Assembly (NCBI RefSeq): GCF_001514215.1
Contig: NZ_KQ948851.1
Span: 491,434 to 555,433, forward strand
Reading direction: 5' to 3'
Origin: Streptomyces bungoensis
GTDB taxonomy: Bacteria > Actinomycetota > Actinomycetes > Streptomycetales > Streptomycetaceae
Length of the DNA stretch: 64,000 nucleotides
The notes under the pieces are model-generated. The model made no database searches, was not told where the DNA came from, and saw only the letters and a program-made list of their open reading frames with translations. Shown in pieces: positions 18,119 through 27,094 of the stretch. Within the stretch, counting starts at the first letter, position 1. Every line of letters starts with the position of its first letter. The position numbers and the translations under genes are program-made.

Positions 18119-18394
18119 TCAGGATGGATTGGTGCTCGTGCTGACGGCTCCGGTGTACTCGGGCTCACCGCCTTCGAGTACGCGGAGGGGCGAGGCGGAG
18201 ACGACGCGGGCTGCGCGGACGATCAGCAGCACGCGGCAAGGGAACTCCCCGCGACGCACAGGGTCGTAGCCCTTCGATCTCGACATGCCGAACGCCTGGG
18301 CGGCGTCCTCGACGCTCGCGGTACCACTCCAGGTGACACGGATGCGCTCGGGGCTGAACAGTTCGTGCTGCAATTCGCTGTTCTGGCTGGGCAT
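18119..18394 (-). CDS. Small helix-turn-helix / excisionase-like DNA-binding protein
   Basis: This 91-residue protein starts at ATG 18394 with GAAG 6 nt upstream. The core, SVEDAAQAFGMSRSKGYDPVRRGEFPCRVLLI, has the winged-helix layout of MerR/excisionase (Xis) proteins: helix-turn-helix, then RRGEFP leading into a short wing. Xis proteins normally sit beside an integrase, but none was recognised in the window, so it may be what remains of an integrated element. It is not unique to mobile elements; some Streptomyces chromosomal regulators look alike. Confidence 0.6.
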   Translation of the reverse strand: MPSQNSELQHELFSPERIRVTWSGTASVEDAAQAFGMSRSKGYDPVRRGEFPCRVLLIVRAARVVSASPLRVLEGGEPEYTGAVSTSTNPS

Positions 18395-18402
18395 GGAATC
18401 TT

Positions 18403-18419
18403 CGAGGGGATTCCCCTCG
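18403..18419. promoter_or_regulatory. Palindrome upstream of the excisionase-like gene
   Basis: CGAGGGGA-T-TCCCCTCG is an 8+1+8 perfect palindrome 9-25 nt before the start codon of the HTH gene. It is placed to act as an autoregulatory operator or to occlude the ribosome-binding site. Confidence 0.45.
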
Positions 18420-18591
18420 CTCGGCTATGTAGGGCAACCGGGCCGTCGGTCCGGGGTGGTCGCCGAGGGGGTCGGAGGAGATCTTCTCCCGGATTTCTCC
18501 CAGGTACAGAGAAGTGGTGAGGTGGTGGCATCTGCCACACCAGTGTGACGGGGGTGAATTTGCACTGCGTTTCAGGGTGGTCGACCAGGTG

Positions 18592-19640
18592 TCAGAACGG
18601 GCCGTGGAGACTGCCCAGTCTGTCGGTCAGGCGCAGGTTCTCGGAGTAGTCGACCGGACAGGCGATCACGGAGACCGTGTCGTCGTCGAGAGCGCGGCGT
18701 AGTACGGGCAGCAGTTGGCCGGCGGTCTCGATCGTGTAGCCGCGTGCGCCGAAGTTTTCGGCGTAGGCGACCAGGTCGGGGTTGGTGAACCGGGTGTGGC
18801 TGTGGCGGCCCAGTTCGAGTTCCATCTTCCAGGTGATCAGGCCGTATTCCTCGTCCACCAGGACGAGGACGACCAGGGGGATGTGTTCGCGGACGGCGGT
18901 CTCCAGTTCCTGGGAGTTCATCAGGAAGGAGCCGTCGCCCATCATGGCCAGGACTCGTCGGTCCGGCCGGGCGAGCTTGGCGGCGATGGCGCCCGGCAGT
19001 GCGAAGCCCATGGTGGACAGGCGGTTGGAGACCAGGCAGGTGTCCGGTTCGTAGGTCGGGTAGAGGCGGGACATCCACATTTTCCCGGCGCCGGTGTCGG
19101 CGAGGACGATGTCGTGGCGGTCCAGGGCGGTGCGGACCTCGTGCACCACGCGCTGCGGCACCAGGGGGAAGGCGTCGTTGTGGCGTCCGTACTGGAGCTC
19201 TTCGTCGAGCAGCGTACGGATCTTCGCGGTGCTTCCGGAGTCGTAGGTGAGTTCTTCGGGCAGTGCTGCCGCGAGTGCGTCCAGCGCCTGTGAGGGGTCT
19301 CCTTCGACGCCCACGGCGACCGGGTAGTGGGCGTCGACCTCGGCGGGGAAGCGGTGCACGTGAACGATCCGCTTGTCGCCGTTCGGGTTGATCTTGACCG
19401 GGTCGAACTCCTGGATCTCGTAGCCCACGCAGACCAGCACGTCGGCGGTGTCGAAGCCGAAGTTGCCGTAGTCGTGGCGCATGAAACCGACCGCGCCGAG
19501 GGCGTTGGGGTGGTCGTCGGGGAATACGCCCTTGCCGTGGAATGTGGTCGCGACCGGGATGTCCAACCGCTCGGCGAACCGCACCAGGGCGGCCGAGGTC
19601 CGGGCCCAACGTTCGTTCAGAAACCGGTCGCGACGTGCCC
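18592..19640 (-). pseudogene. Truncated TPP-dependent enzyme (acetolactate synthase-like)
   Basis: The visible part covers the central domain (LVRFAERLDIPVATTFHGKG, FDTADVLVCVGYEIQEFDPV) and the TPP-binding C-terminal domain (LSTMGFALPGAIAAKLARPD, MMGDGSFLMNSQELETAVRE). The N-terminal pyrimidine-binding domain with its catalytic Glu is missing. Family similarity begins near 19617; the frame runs on to 19839 but that part is unrelated sequence. TPP enzymes of this family are about 550 residues, of which roughly 340 remain, so the protein should be inactive. The break lies about 40-60 bp from the start of the divergent small gene at 19676. Confidence 0.75.
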
Positions 19641-19675
19641 CGTCGGAAGTCGCTCGCCGATGGGAGGAGACGCCG

Positions 19676-20176
19676 ATGGCAAGTGGCGGACGGCCGTCGG
19701 GCTCGACCCCATCGAGCGCACCGCGACGCCAAAATCCAGCCGAGAAGCGTGTGGGGGAGCGGCTGCAGCGTGTGCACACCGCCGGGGAGGCTGCGGTGTC
19801 GGTGGCCGCCGCCCGTACCCGTGCGGCGGCGCAGCGCATCGGACAGCTGCCTCCGCCCCCGGGCCCGTTCCGGACCGGATCAACATCTCGGAAGCACCTT
19901 CACCGGCAGCCGTCAGAGCCCCGGCGGCCCAGGGCCGGATCACACTGGCCACCCTGCGTTCCCTGGCGCGCTGCCGGTGCGGCAGGTGTCCGGCTGACAG
20001 GTGCCTCCGGCTCGACCAAGGTGCCGGTGGACGGAAAGGTCGTCGCCCGGGGCGGCTCCCGGGCAGGCACAACCGTCCTCTGCACGGAGATCCGTCGGGG
20101 ATCCGCCCCGGCCCCCTTGAGCGTCACATTGGCGGACATGGGCGACGTGTCTCTGCGCGGGTGCGGCGCGCGGTAG
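19676..20176 (+). CDS. Hypothetical protein with MAxGGRPxGS N-terminus
   Basis: The start has a good ribosome-binding site (GGGAGGAG, 8 nt before ATG). The protein is basic: MASGGRPSGS, PRRQ, then an Ala/Arg-rich helix ending RIGQLP at about residue 59. The first 59 residues align with the partial gene at 63824, which has the same GGAGGAGACG leader. After the shared part the sequence becomes Pro/Ser-rich and loses clear coding character, so this copy may be a remnant whose tail is random. The function is unknown. Confidence 0.45.
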   Translation: MASGGRPSGSTPSSAPRRQNPAEKRVGERLQRVHTAGEAAVSVAAARTRAAAQRIGQLPPPPGPFRTGSTSRKHLHRQPSEPRRPRAGSHWPPCVPWRAAGAAGVRLTGASGSTKVPVDGKVVARGGSRAGTTVLCTEIRRGSAPAPLSVTLADMGDVSLRGCGAR

Positions 20177-20232
20177 ACCGCGTTACGGGCGCCGGTCACA
20201 TCCGCATGCGTCACCGAACTTGCTCACCATTG

Positions 20233-20898
20233 TCAGGTCCGGGGCAGCGATGGCAGGGGCCGAGTGGCGATCTCCTGGGCTTCGGCGCGCGTCATGCCGA
20301 ACATGCGCAGCAGGCGGAAGGCCAGCTGGTCGGAAACGTGCGCGGCGTCGAGGTCCGGGCGGGTCTCCAGGAGGTGGAGCACTCCGAGCAGGGCGCCGCC
20401 GACCATGGCCACAGAAGTGCGCGGGTCGTCGATGTCCAGCCGTCCGGTGTCGGCGGCGGCCCGCAGATCCCGCATCGCCTGAGGTGCCAAGCCGCTGTCG
20501 GAGGTCAGATAGGGCATGCCCGTACGGACGAGGATCCTGGCCATCTGCGTGTGGGTGCGCTGCAGCCGGCCGGTCAGGCGGACGCTGGCGGCGAAGGTCT
20601 CCGCGGGGTCCTTCAGGTCTCCCACGACTGATTCCAGGAGTGTGCCGTGTTCCTCCAAGGTGAGGGCGACGGCGGCGTCGAACAGCTCGTCCTTGCTGGT
20701 GAAGTGGTTGTAGAAGGAGCCGAAGCCGACGTCCGCCGCCTCGGTGATCTCCTGGATGCTCACGTCGGTCCGCCCCTGATCCGCGAGGAACCGCTGTGCG
20801 GCGGCGATCAGCGCGGTACGGGTGCGCGCCTTGCGTCGGTCCACGCGGTTGGGCGTGTGGCTGGGTGTGTTGGCCCTGCCCTGTCGATCGATACTCAT
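20233..20898 (-). CDS. TetR-family regulator of the left catabolic cluster
   Basis: The predicted 221-residue protein starts at ATG 20898; longer starts exist at 20970 and 20991 but would run through the operator-like repeats. The N-terminal HTH reads IQEITEAADVGFGSFYNHFTSKDELFDAAV, the TetR signature. The C-terminal domain ends RPLPSLPRT and is clearly paralogous to the TetR at 34146 (which ends RPLPGLAR). It is divergent from the FAH-family gene at 21055 with two copies of a shared motif between, so it probably represses that operon and itself. The ligand is unknown, probably an aromatic acid or its CoA ester. Confidence 0.9.
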   Translation of the reverse strand: MSIDRQGRANTPSHTPNRVDRRKARTRTALIAAAQRFLADQGRTDVSIQEITEAADVGFGSFYNHFTSKDELFDAAVALTLEEHGTLLESVVGDLKDPAETFAASVRLTGRLQRTHTQMARILVRTGMPYLTSDSGLAPQAMRDLRAAADTGRLDIDDPRTSVAMVGGALLGVLHLLETRPDLDAAHVSDQLAFRLLRMFGMTRAEAQEIATRPLPSLPRT

Positions 20899-20927
20899 CT
20901 CTCCACCATGATCAGGCGCATCAGCTT

Positions 20928-21001
20928 TGATTGTTTCATCACGGCTGACTGCTGTTGACGGGGTCGTCATCTGGACTGATCCTCTCATCACTGCTGACTG
21001 G
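20928..21001. promoter_or_regulatory. Two operator-like repeats in the left TetR/FAH divergent promoter
   Basis: Two direct copies of a 25-bp motif occur at 20928-20952 and 20977-21001. They agree at TGATnnTyTCATCACkGCTGACTGs and start 49 bp apart. Related TGAnnnTyTC-type sites lie in front of the paralogous cluster (34026-34114) and at 57276. Binding by the adjacent TetR is inferred. Confidence 0.6.
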
Positions 21002-21054
21002 AGCTGCTCGCGGGAGCGTTCCGGTCGGTGCCTGTCCAGGACTCAGGAGAGCCG

Positions 21055-22008
21055 ATGAGTATCCAGGTCGTCCGCACCAGAGACGGCTGGTGGGTGGAGA
21101 GCGGCACAGGACGGCTGCACCGCGTCGACACCGAAGCGGACACCACCGCCGGCCTGCTCGCCGACCGTTCCGCCGTGCAGCAGGCGGCTGCCCGCGCCAC
21201 GGGTGACCCCGACGCCGGGGTTTCGGTCGGAGAGGCCGAGCTGCTGTCGCCCGTCACCACGCCCTGCCGGGTGGTGGCGCAGATGGTCAACTACCGTTCC
21301 CACGCGGTGGACTCCGGATTCGACCCGGACACCGTTCCGCCGGCGTTCTTCCGTAAGGCGTCCGGGTCCGTCAGCGGGCCCTACCAGGACATCAAGCGTC
21401 CACAGCACGTGCGTTTCCTGGACTACGAGGTGGAGCTCGGGCTGGTGATGGGTGCCGATCTCCCGGTCGGTACCGAGGTCACCGACTCCACCCTGCCGGC
21501 GTTCGTCGCCGCGCTCGTCGTCGCCGACGACGTCAGCGCCCGCGATCTGCAACTGCCCAAGACCCAATTCTACGAGTCCAAGTCGTACCCGACCTTCACA
21601 CCGCTTGGGCCCCGGCTGCTCCTGGTCGACGCCGACGACCTGGCCCGCCTGCCGGACCTGCGGCTCACCCTCAAGGTCAACGGATTCACCCGGCAGGACC
21701 GCACCACCACGGACATGATCGTCCGGCCCGCCCACGCCCTCAGTCTGCTCGCCCGCTTCCAGCACCTGCAGCCCGGTGACGTCCTGCTCACCGGAACCCC
21801 CGGCGGCACCGCCCTGAAGTCTCCGGGCAGGCTCCTGGCCACGCTTGCCGCCCTGCTTCCCCCGCACAAGCGCTGGCAGAGGTTCTTCGCCCGCCAGCAG
21901 GCGAACCCCGACTACCTCAAGGACGGCGACGTCGTCACGGCCCGTATCGCGACCGACGACGGCGCACTCGATCTCGGCGAGCAGCGCACGGTGGTGCGCG
22001 CCCGCTGA
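21055..22008 (+). CDS. Fumarylacetoacetate hydrolase (FAH)-family protein
   Basis: 317 residues; ATG 21055 is preceded by AGGAGA. The FAH fold is shown by CRVVAQMVNYRSHAVDSGF, PPAFFRKASGSVSGPYQDI, FLDYEVELGLVMG (the metal-binding D/E pattern), DDVSARDLQ, TQFYESKSYPTFTPLGP and LLTGTPGGTALKSP. The family hydrolyses or isomerises acylpyruvate-type ring-cleavage products with Mg2+. It is a close paralogue of the protein at 31927-32865, with the same YESKSYPTFTP block. First gene of the left catabolic operon. Confidence 0.92.
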   Translation: MSIQVVRTRDGWWVESGTGRLHRVDTEADTTAGLLADRSAVQQAAARATGDPDAGVSVGEAELLSPVTTPCRVVAQMVNYRSHAVDSGFDPDTVPPAFFRKASGSVSGPYQDIKRPQHVRFLDYEVELGLVMGADLPVGTEVTDSTLPAFVAALVVADDVSARDLQLPKTQFYESKSYPTFTPLGPRLLLVDADDLARLPDLRLTLKVNGFTRQDRTTTDMIVRPAHALSLLARFQHLQPGDVLLTGTPGGTALKSPGRLLATLAALLPPHKRWQRFFARQQANPDYLKDGDVVTARIATDDGALDLGEQRTVVRAR

Positions 22009-22103
22009 CGGCTCCCGGGACCCCCGCCCGGGACCGGCCGGCCCGGCATCCCCGTACCGGGCCGGCCACCTGACCCCATCCCTCACCCCGCAAAGGCGCA
22101 CCG

Positions 22104-24041
22104 GTGACACTCACACCCACCGGCCTGCTGTGGCCCGCCCCCGACAGCAGCGCGGACCTGGCCGCGATCGAGGCCGTACCGCTGCACGAGCGCGGCCTGC
22201 CCGCCACCACCTACGATGCCCTGCTGCGCGCCGCCCGCCTGTGGCCCGACCGGCCGGCCCTGAGGGTGCTACCCGATGCCGCCCGCTTCCTGCGCCCCGC
22301 CACAGCCACCTTCGCGCAACTGCGTGGCCAGGTGCATCGCACAGCCAATCTGCTGGGGTCTCTAGGCGTGACCCGCCGGGACGCCGTGGGCCTGCTCGCG
22401 CCGAACACCGCGGAGCTTCCCGGCGCGCTGCTGGCAGCGCAGGCAGCGGGCATCGCCGCCCCGGTCAACCCGGGCCTGGCGTCCGAGCACGTCGAGCAGT
22501 TGCTGCGGCGAAGCGGCGCGCGGGTGCTCATCGCCGCCGGTCCGCAGCTGGATGCACAGGCGTGGGCCACGGCCCGGCAGGTCGCCGCGGCCTTGCGGCT
22601 GGACGCGCTGCTGGCACTGACCCCCACCCTGGCTGACGGCACCGCTCCCGCTCTGGACCCCATCGAGGGCGTGCGCGTCGGCTACCTCACGGAGCTTGCC
22701 GCGTCCCATCCCGCCGACGGGCTGGTGGACATCGAGCCGCCGGCCGCCGACGACCTGGCCGCTTACTTCCACACCGGCGGCACCACCGGCGTCCCCAAGC
22801 TTGCCGCCCATACGCACGCCAACGAGGTCGTCGACGCCTGGATGGTGGCCGCGAGCATTCCTCTCGACGAAGACTCGGTGATGTTCGCGGCGCTGCCGTT
22901 GTTCCACGTCAACGCCCTGATCGTCACCCTGCTCGGCCCGCTGCTGCGCGGCCGGGGAGTGGTGTGGGCCGGGCCGCTGGGCTACCGCGATCCCGAGCTG
23001 TATCCAGTGTTCTGGAAGCTGGTGGAGCACTACCGCATCGCCGCCATGTCGGCGGTGCCCACCGTGTACTCCGTCCTCGCCCGTGTCCCTGTCGACGCGG
23101 ACGTCTCAAGAATGCGGTTCGCCGCCGTCGGCGCCTCCCCGCTGCCGCCCGCCGTACGGGAGTCCTTCGAGAAGCACACCGGGATCCCCCTGTGCGAGGG
23201 CTACGGGCTGACCGAGGCGACCTGTGCCTCCGCCCTCGGCCTGCCCGGCCGCACTCGCCCCGGCAGTGTCGGCCGGCGCCTGCCCTACCAGCAGGTCAAG
23301 ACCGTGCGGATCGACCCGGACACCGGTGAGTGGCACGACCTGCCGCCGGGCGCCACCGGGGTGCTCGCCGTCAGCGGTCCGGTCGTCTTCGCCGGGTACG
23401 TCGCCGAGCACACCGCCCACGGGCCTCGCCTGGAGACCGCCGGGAAGATCCGCGACGGCTGGCTGGACACGGGCGACCTGGCCCGCATCGACGCCGACGG
23501 CTTCATCCATCTCGCCGGCCGAGCCAAGGACCTGATCATCCGCGGGGGCCACAACATCGATCCCGCCGCGATCGAGGACGCCCTCCTCGCCCACCCCGAG
23601 GTCACCGCCGCCGCGGCGGTGGGCCGCCCCGACCCGCACGCCGGTGAGGTGCCCGTCGCCTACGTGACCCTCGCCCCCGGCGCCCAGACCGAGCCCGCCG
23701 AACTGCTCACCTGGGCCACCGAACGGGTCCCCGAACGCGCCGCCACCCCGCGCGAGGTGCTCGTGATCGACGCCATCCCGCTCACCGCCGTCGGCAAGCC
23801 CTACAAGCTCGGCCTGCGCCTGGACGCCACCCGCCGCGCCGTCCACGCCGAACTGGCCGCCCAGGGCGCGGACTGCGACCCGCAACGCATCCTGTGCCGG
23901 CCGCACGACGGCGGTGTCCGCGTCACGGTGCCCGCCCCTGCCGACGAGGCGGTACAACGCAGGGTCACCGCAGCCCTCGACCGGTACGTCCTGCACTGGC
24001 AGTACGCCCCCAGCAAGCCACTTGAGAGAGAAACCCCATGA
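22104..24041 (+). CDS. Acyl-CoA synthetase (AMP-forming)
   Basis: 645 residues; GTG start with AAAGG upstream. Adenylate-forming motifs: YFHTGGTTGVPKLAAHTHAN (P-loop), GYGLTEAT, WLDTGDLARID, GRAKDLIIRGGHNIDPAAIE and the catalytic Lys region TAVGKPYKLGL. An unusual extra C-terminal stretch of about 60 residues (from DPQRILCRPHDGGVRVTVPA) follows the normal end. It is FadD-like and probably activates an aromatic or ring-cleavage-derived acid to its CoA ester. It overlaps the DoxX gene by ATGA. The equivalent gene in the mirror-image cluster is an acetoacetyl-CoA synthetase-type ligase, a different subfamily. Confidence 0.88.
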   Translation: MTLTPTGLLWPAPDSSADLAAIEAVPLHERGLPATTYDALLRAARLWPDRPALRVLPDAARFLRPATATFAQLRGQVHRTANLLGSLGVTRRDAVGLLAPNTAELPGALLAAQAAGIAAPVNPGLASEHVEQLLRRSGARVLIAAGPQLDAQAWATARQVAAALRLDALLALTPTLADGTAPALDPIEGVRVGYLTELAASHPADGLVDIEPPAADDLAAYFHTGGTTGVPKLAAHTHANEVVDAWMVAASIPLDEDSVMFAALPLFHVNALIVTLLGPLLRGRGVVWAGPLGYRDPELYPVFWKLVEHYRIAAMSAVPTVYSVLARVPVDADVSRMRFAAVGASPLPPAVRESFEKHTGIPLCEGYGLTEATCASALGLPGRTRPGSVGRRLPYQQVKTVRIDPDTGEWHDLPPGATGVLAVSGPVVFAGYVAEHTAHGPRLETAGKIRDGWLDTGDLARIDADGFIHLAGRAKDLIIRGGHNIDPAAIEDALLAHPEVTAAAAVGRPDPHAGEVPVAYVTLAPGAQTEPAELLTWATERVPERAATPREVLVIDAIPLTAVGKPYKLGLRLDATRRAVHAELAAQGADCDPQRILCRPHDGGVRVTVPAPADEAVQRRVTAALDRYVLHWQYAPSKPLERETP

Positions 24042-24388
24042 GCACCACCGCCATCGTTCTCGCCGTCCTCCTCGCCGGGATCTTCCTCCTGCTCGGGTCG
24101 GCCAAGCTCGCGGCAGTACCAGCTATGCGCCAAGCCGCGGCCCACGTCGGCATGACCACCACCCACTACCGCCTGCTGGGTGCCCTGGAGGTGGCGGCAG
24201 CGGCCGGACTGCTGCTCGGCCTGCGGATCACCGCGCTCGGTGCCGCCGCATCGGTCGGCCTGATCCTGCTCATGGCCGGAGCCGTCGTCGTCCACCTGCG
24301 CAGCGGCGATCCGGCGGCCCGCTGCCTGCCGGCCGCCATCGCGGGTGCCTTGGCCGCAGCCCATCTCGTCGCGCTGGTCGGCGGCTAG
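24038..24388 (+). CDS. DoxX-family membrane protein
   Basis: 116 residues with four hydrophobic segments (IVLAVLLAGIFLLLGSAKLA; YRLLGALEVAAAAGLLLGL; GAAASVGLILLMAGAVVVHL; PAAIAGALAAAHLVALVGG). Layout and the GSAKL and LGALE blocks fit the DoxX/DoxD-like family, often linked to quinone or thiol redox. It is translationally coupled to the ligase; the right-hand cluster has the same ligase-DoxX coupling. Confidence 0.85.
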   Translation: MSTTAIVLAVLLAGIFLLLGSAKLAAVPAMRQAAAHVGMTTTHYRLLGALEVAAAAGLLLGLRITALGAAASVGLILLMAGAVVVHLRSGDPAARCLPAAIAGALAAAHLVALVGG

Positions 24389-24815
24389 CATCGCCGCCGC
24401 CTGGGCTCCGAGGAGCATCACGATGAGCCGCATCGACGTCCGCCAGCATCTGCCGCCCTGCGCCTCCACGCGGTGGCTGGCCTAGCACAGCGTTCATACC
24501 CAGTCCGCCTCCGCAGGCCGACTCTCGCACGGCGCGGACGGCACGCACCGCATCTCACCGCCTCGGCCGCCGAGGCCGGGTGCGGCCTCTGAATGGCATC
24601 CCCTCCGTGCCGTCCGGGCTGCCGACGCCCGCCCGCAGCGAGCAAGCACCTCTCGGAACGACCACCCTTTCGCATCCGTGTGCCGCCGCCCGCTCAATCC
24701 GCGGACACCCCGCCTCGATCAATCGACCGGGGAAACGCCCTTGGCGCTCTTCCATCGCCGCTCCTGAGCCGTCCCCACCCCACGGCCCCGGGCCGTGACA
24801 CCCCATGGAGTACCC
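24389..24815. other. Intergenic gap inside the left catabolic cluster
   Basis: No convincing gene. A 20-codon ORF with GAGGAG upstream (24423-24485, starting MSRIDVRQHL) might be translated but resembles nothing I recognise. A GC hairpin (24560-24576) is present. The gap breaks the tight spacing seen in the mirror cluster. Confidence 0.4.
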
Positions 24816-26582
24816 ATGAACGACATCGACGTGCCCGTCCTCATCGTCGGCGGAGGCGGTGCGGGGCTCACCGCCTCCATGCTGCTCAGCCGCATGGGCA
24901 TCGAGCCCCTGCTGGTCACCGCCTGGCCCAGCACCTCCGTCCTGCCCAAGGCCCACGTCCTCAACCAGCGCGCCATGGAGGTCATGCGCGACGCCGGCGT
25001 GGCCGACACCGTCTACGCCGCCTCCGCCCCGGCCGAGCAGATGTCCCACACCGCCTGGTACGTCGGCCTGGCAGGCGACCACGAGGACTACGGCCGCAGG
25101 GTCGCCGGGATGGAGGCTTGGGGAGCCGGCGGGCACTCTCCGGAGTGGCTCGCGGCCAGCCCCGAGCGGCAGGCCAACCTGCCCCAGATCCGCCTGGAGC
25201 CCGTCCTGCGCGCCCGCGCCGAGGAACTCGCGCCCGGCAGGGTCCGCTTCCACCACGAACTGACCGGACTCGCCCAGGACGACGAGGGCGTCACCGCCGC
25301 CGTCGCCGACCGCGGGACGGGCGAGACCTACCGGGTGCGGGCCCGCTACCTGCTGGGCTGCGACGGCGGCCGCACCGTCGGCCCCGCCGTGGGCATCGTC
25401 CAGGAGGGCGTGCGCGGCCTCGCGCGTGTGGTCTCCTTCCACCTCTCCGCCGACCTGTCCCGCTGGGCGCACGACCCGGAGGTGCTGATCCGCTGGCTGT
25501 GGCTGCCCGACCTCGGCATCCCGGGCGTGCTCGTGCCCATGGGCCCCGACCACTGGGGCCCGGAGTCCGAGGAGTGGGTCTTCCACCTCAACTACGGGCC
25601 CGATGACGGTCGCGCGCTGGACGACGAGTCGGTACTGGCCGACCTGCGCACGGGGCTGGGCCTGAGCGAGGAGGACCTGACGGTCCACATGATCTCCCGC
25701 TGGACCTTGGAGGGCGTGGTCGCCGACCGCTACCGCGTCGGCCGCGTTCTGATCGCCGGGGACGCCGCCCACCGGCATCCGCCCACCGGCGGCCTCGGCC
25801 TGACCTCCGCCATGCACGACGTCCAGAACCTCACCTGGAAGCTCGCCGCCGTGCTGAACGGCCATGCCGACGACGCACTGCTGGACAGCTACGAGGCCGA
25901 GCGGCGCCCCGTGGACGCCACCAACGTCCAGCGCTCGCTGGAGAACGCCATGAACCACATCGCCATCAACGCCCTCTTCGGCGGCGGGCCCGGGGCCGAC
26001 GAGGAGGAGAACTGGCGGCAGGCCCGCCGCCTGTGGAGCGAGGACCCCGCCGACGGCGACTTCCGCCGCACCTTCCTGGCCGCCGTGGCCGCCCAGTCCA
26101 TGGAGTTCAACGAACTGGGCGTCGAGTTCGGCTACACGTACGAGTCCGCGGCCGTCGTCCCCGACGGCACTCCCGCAGCGGAGAACCCCGACCCGGTCCG
26201 CATCTACCAGCCCGCCGCCCGCCCCGGACACCCGCTGCCCCACGCCTGGCTGGAGGACCTCGACGGCCATCGCGTGGCCCTGGCCCGCCTGGTGCGCCCC
26301 GGCCGGTTCCTGCTCATCGCCGGGGAGGACGGCCAGGCTTGGCGTGAGGCCGCCGAAAAGATCGCTGCCGAGAGGGGGCTGCCGCTGGACGCCATCCGGA
26401 TCGGCCACGTCGACGGCGACTATCGCGACCTGCGCTCCACCTGGACCGCCGCCCGCGGCCACACACCGCAAGGCGCCGTCCTCGTGCGCCCGGACCGCTT
26501 CATCGGCTGGCGCGTCCATGGCGTGGCCACCGACCCGGTCGCCGACCTCACCGCCGCACTGGACTCCCTCCTCGCACGGTAG
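24816..26582 (+). CDS. FAD-dependent aromatic hydroxylase, TfdB-like
   Basis: 588 residues from ATG 24816 (GGAG 6-9 nt upstream). It has the FAD dinucleotide motif VLIVGGGGAGLTASMLLS, SVLPKAHVLNQRAMEVM, and the second FAD motif GRVLIAGDAAHRHPPTGGLG, plus a C-terminal thioredoxin-like domain. The SVLPKAHVLNQR block and HPPTGGLGLTSAMHDVQNLTWKLA resemble 2,4-dichlorophenol 6-monooxygenases. The expected reaction is NAD(P)H- and O2-dependent ortho-hydroxylation of a phenol to a catechol, feeding an extradiol dioxygenase whose gene just downstream is broken. Confidence 0.9.
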   Translation: MNDIDVPVLIVGGGGAGLTASMLLSRMGIEPLLVTAWPSTSVLPKAHVLNQRAMEVMRDAGVADTVYAASAPAEQMSHTAWYVGLAGDHEDYGRRVAGMEAWGAGGHSPEWLAASPERQANLPQIRLEPVLRARAEELAPGRVRFHHELTGLAQDDEGVTAAVADRGTGETYRVRARYLLGCDGGRTVGPAVGIVQEGVRGLARVVSFHLSADLSRWAHDPEVLIRWLWLPDLGIPGVLVPMGPDHWGPESEEWVFHLNYGPDDGRALDDESVLADLRTGLGLSEEDLTVHMISRWTLEGVVADRYRVGRVLIAGDAAHRHPPTGGLGLTSAMHDVQNLTWKLAAVLNGHADDALLDSYEAERRPVDATNVQRSLENAMNHIAINALFGGGPGADEEENWRQARRLWSEDPADGDFRRTFLAAVAAQSMEFNELGVEFGYTYESAAVVPDGTPAAENPDPVRIYQPAARPGHPLPHAWLEDLDGHRVALARLVRPGRFLLIAGEDGQAWREAAEKIAAERGLPLDAIRIGHVDGDYRDLRSTWTAARGHTPQGAVLVRPDRFIGWRVHGVATDPVADLTAALDSLLAR

Positions 26583-26738
26583 GGGTCGCCTGCCGTGCCA
26601 CCCCGGCCTGCCGATCATCGCCGCAGTCGGCGGGCCGGGCCCCACCCTCACCCCCGCCTCGCCTCCGGGACACCGCGGCACCGCGGCACCCTCCCCCCAA
26701 CCTCGCCACAGGTCGTGGAGGCCACAAGAAGGAACCCC

Positions 26739-27060
26739 GTGAACGACCCGAGACCCACCCCCGCCGCCCCCACTGCCGACGCCCATCAGGGTCTGCGCAA
26801 CGAGCAGGGCGCCCTGCTCGGGGAGCACCCCGGCCGCGCCGCCCAGCCCGTAATCAAGGTGGTCGACCTGGCCTGGTTCGAATTCACCAAGCCCGACCTG
26901 GACCGCGCCGAGACCTTCGCCCACGACTTCGGCTTCACCACCGCCGCCCGCACCGGGTACACCCTCTCTCTGCGCGGCGCCTTGGCCGGATCGCACTGCC
27001 TGGTGATCCGCCGTGTGGTCCCGCCTCCCGGTTCATCGGCCCCGCCTTCCAGTCTGATCG
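26739..27060 (+). pseudogene. Truncated, frameshifted extradiol dioxygenase (VOC) gene
   Basis: From GTG 26739 (AAGAAGGA upstream) the protein matches the intact dioxygenase at 32862-34007: LRNEQGALLGEHPGRA, VIKVVDLAWFEFTKPDLDRAE and GSHCLVIRR. The frame is then lost near 27016 and resumes in another frame as RFIGPAFQSD (27028-27057) before similarity stops. Only about the first 105 of about 380 residues remain, without any catalytic residue. Confidence 0.8.
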
Positions 27061-27094
27061 CAGCAGGAGCGGTGCTCGGTCGGCGGGTGCTGCG

